Assembly (NCBI RefSeq): GCF_001673405.1
Contig: NZ_LZLV01000020.1
Location: 1-64,000 of the forward strand
From: Mycobacterium sp. 1245111.1
GTDB lineage: Bacteria > Actinomycetota > Actinomycetes > Mycobacteriales > Mycobacteriaceae
DNA: 64,000 nucleotides
Direction of reading: 5' to 3'
In this document: positions 63,339 to 64,000 of the stretch, piece by piece
Numbering within the stretch: the stretch's first letter is position 1
Layout of the letters: every line of letters starts with the position of its first letter
Notes under the pieces: model-generated
The model's database searches: none
What the model was told of the DNA's origin: nothing
Seen by the model: only the letters and a program-made list of their open reading frames with translations
Position numbers and translations under genes: made by a program

Positions 63339-64000
63339 CTAGCGGCTGCGCTCACCGGGAAGCGCACGCCCGGCCGCGTGCCGGGCAGCGACGTAACCGA
63401 ACACCATCGAGCTGGCGATGCTGGCACCGGCGCCGGGATACGTCCGGCCCATCACGGTCGCAGTGGTGTTGCCGGTGGCGTACAGCCCGTCGATCACCTG
63501 GTCGTTGCCGTCGAGAACCTGTGCGTGCTCGTTGGTGATCACGCCGCCACACGTCCCGACGTCCGCGGGTAGCACCCTGGTCGCGTAGAACGGCGCGCGG
63601 TCCAGCGGGCCGACCGCGGCGTTGGGCCGATACCCCGGATCGCCCAAGCAGTCGTTGTAGGCCGACTGCCCACGACCGAAGTCGGGATCGAGCCCCTTGG
63701 CCGCGAACTCATTGAACCGCTTCACGGTATGCGCCAATTCGTCTGCGGGAAGCTCGGTCTGGCGGGCCAGGTCCTCGAGAGTGTCCGCGCGCTTGACGGC
63801 GCCGGACTCGATCAGCCCGGCCGGCAGGCCTTGGTTGCGCTTGAGCGGGTTGACGCTGGTGACGTAGCGGTGGACGTAGCCGTCGTCGAAGATCATCCAG
63901 CAGGGCACCGCCTTGTTGGCGTACATCGCCTTGCCGACCTCGACGTAAGAGTTCGACTCGTTGCAGAACCGCCGACCGGTCGAGTCGACGTAGATCGCAC
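63339..64000 (-). CDS. FAD-binding dehydrogenase, 3-ketosteroid dehydrogenase-like, 5' part outside window
   Basis: The C-terminal 219 residues of a larger flavoprotein; the frame is open through the right window edge. Features: DSTGRRFCNESNSY (family RFxNE segment), PFYATRVLPADVGTCGGVITNEHAQVLDG and the FAD-contacting end YATGNTTATVMGRTYPGAGASIASSMVFGYVAARHA. These match the KstD/fumarate reductase flavoprotein family, which introduces a double bond in a ring ketone. The substrate cannot be judged from this part. It converges on the enoyl-CoA hydratase with no gap. Confidence 0.88.
   Translation of the reverse strand, partial: AIYVDSTGRRFCNESNSYVEVGKAMYANKAVPCWMIFDDGYVHRYVTSVNPLKRNQGLPAGLIESGAVKRADTLEDLARQTELPADELAHTVKRFNEFAAKGLDPDFGRGQSAYNDCLGDPGYRPNAAVGPLDRAPFYATRVLPADVGTCGGVITNEHAQVLDGNDQVIDGLYATGNTTATVMGRTYPGAGASIASSMVFGYVAARHAAGRALPGERSR

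Overview
The window comes from a high-G+C actinobacterium, almost certainly a non-tuberculous Mycobacterium. The evidence is a single-polypeptide type I fatty acid synthase with its acpS, a mycolate-type reductase (cmrA), an LppS-type L,D-transpeptidase, a MIRU-like element, and gene order that follows the M. tuberculosis Rv2501c-Rv2524c block. Rv counterparts are named from recalled family knowledge; no search was run.

Region 1 (1-29.3 kb) is mostly core chromosome. In order it holds accA1 (cut by the window edge) and accD1, the divergent repressor bkaR with a strong palindromic operator, an MmpS-like membrane protein, an MFS protein, cmrA, a HerA-like ATPase, orn, tRNA-His, the L,D-transpeptidase and tRNA-Lys. 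After the island described next come a DUF3618 protein, bcp, a cupin-cyclase fusion, an M20 peptidase, acpS and the 9.2-kb fas gene. Between tRNA-Lys and the DUF3618 gene sits a 5.7-kb three-gene operon. It encodes a sigma region-4-only protein, a zinc-finger (anti-sigma-like)/AAA ATPase/helical-repeat protein, and a membrane TIR protein with about 14 WD40 repeats. This is the best candidate in the window for an undescribed signalling or defence-like system.

Region 2 (29.3-32.7 kb) holds the long fas upstream region, an LtrA-family membrane protein and, divergent from it, a receptor-like protein kinase homologue that has lost the VAIK lysine, the HRD aspartate and the DFG aspartate. It is a predicted transmembrane pseudokinase.

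Region 3 (32.7-56.3 kb) is a large accessory catabolic cluster. It contains a CrtC-like lipocalin protein, an aldehyde dehydrogenase, a seven-gene operon (Rieske oxygenase, acyl-CoA synthetase, SnoaL-like protein, two hot-dog dehydratases, an MDMPI-domain protein, an FAD oxidoreductase), a P450, a fused CaiB-type CoA-transferase with a ferredoxin, a GntR regulator, an SDR, an LLM oxidoreductase, four tandem acyl-CoA dehydrogenase genes that look like two heteromeric pairs, a second acyl-CoA synthetase, and an operon of a ferritin-like diiron protein, ferredoxin and ferredoxin reductase. Together they look like a complete route for oxygenating, CoA-activating and beta-oxidising a hydrophobic, possibly alicyclic or terpenoid/steroid-like substrate. 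A TTACTA-type motif recurs in several of its promoters. A MIRU-like element forms the junction between the two genes of one dehydrogenase pair.

Region 4 (56.4-64 kb) holds pstS divergent from a phosphate-symporter-like MFS gene, with a 7-4-7 direct repeat between them, and a small membrane protein. It ends with a second catabolic unit: a TetR-hot-dog fusion regulator, an amidohydrolase, an enoyl-CoA hydratase and the end of a KstD-like flavoprotein. Related operator-like sequences precede both the fusion regulator and the amidohydrolase.
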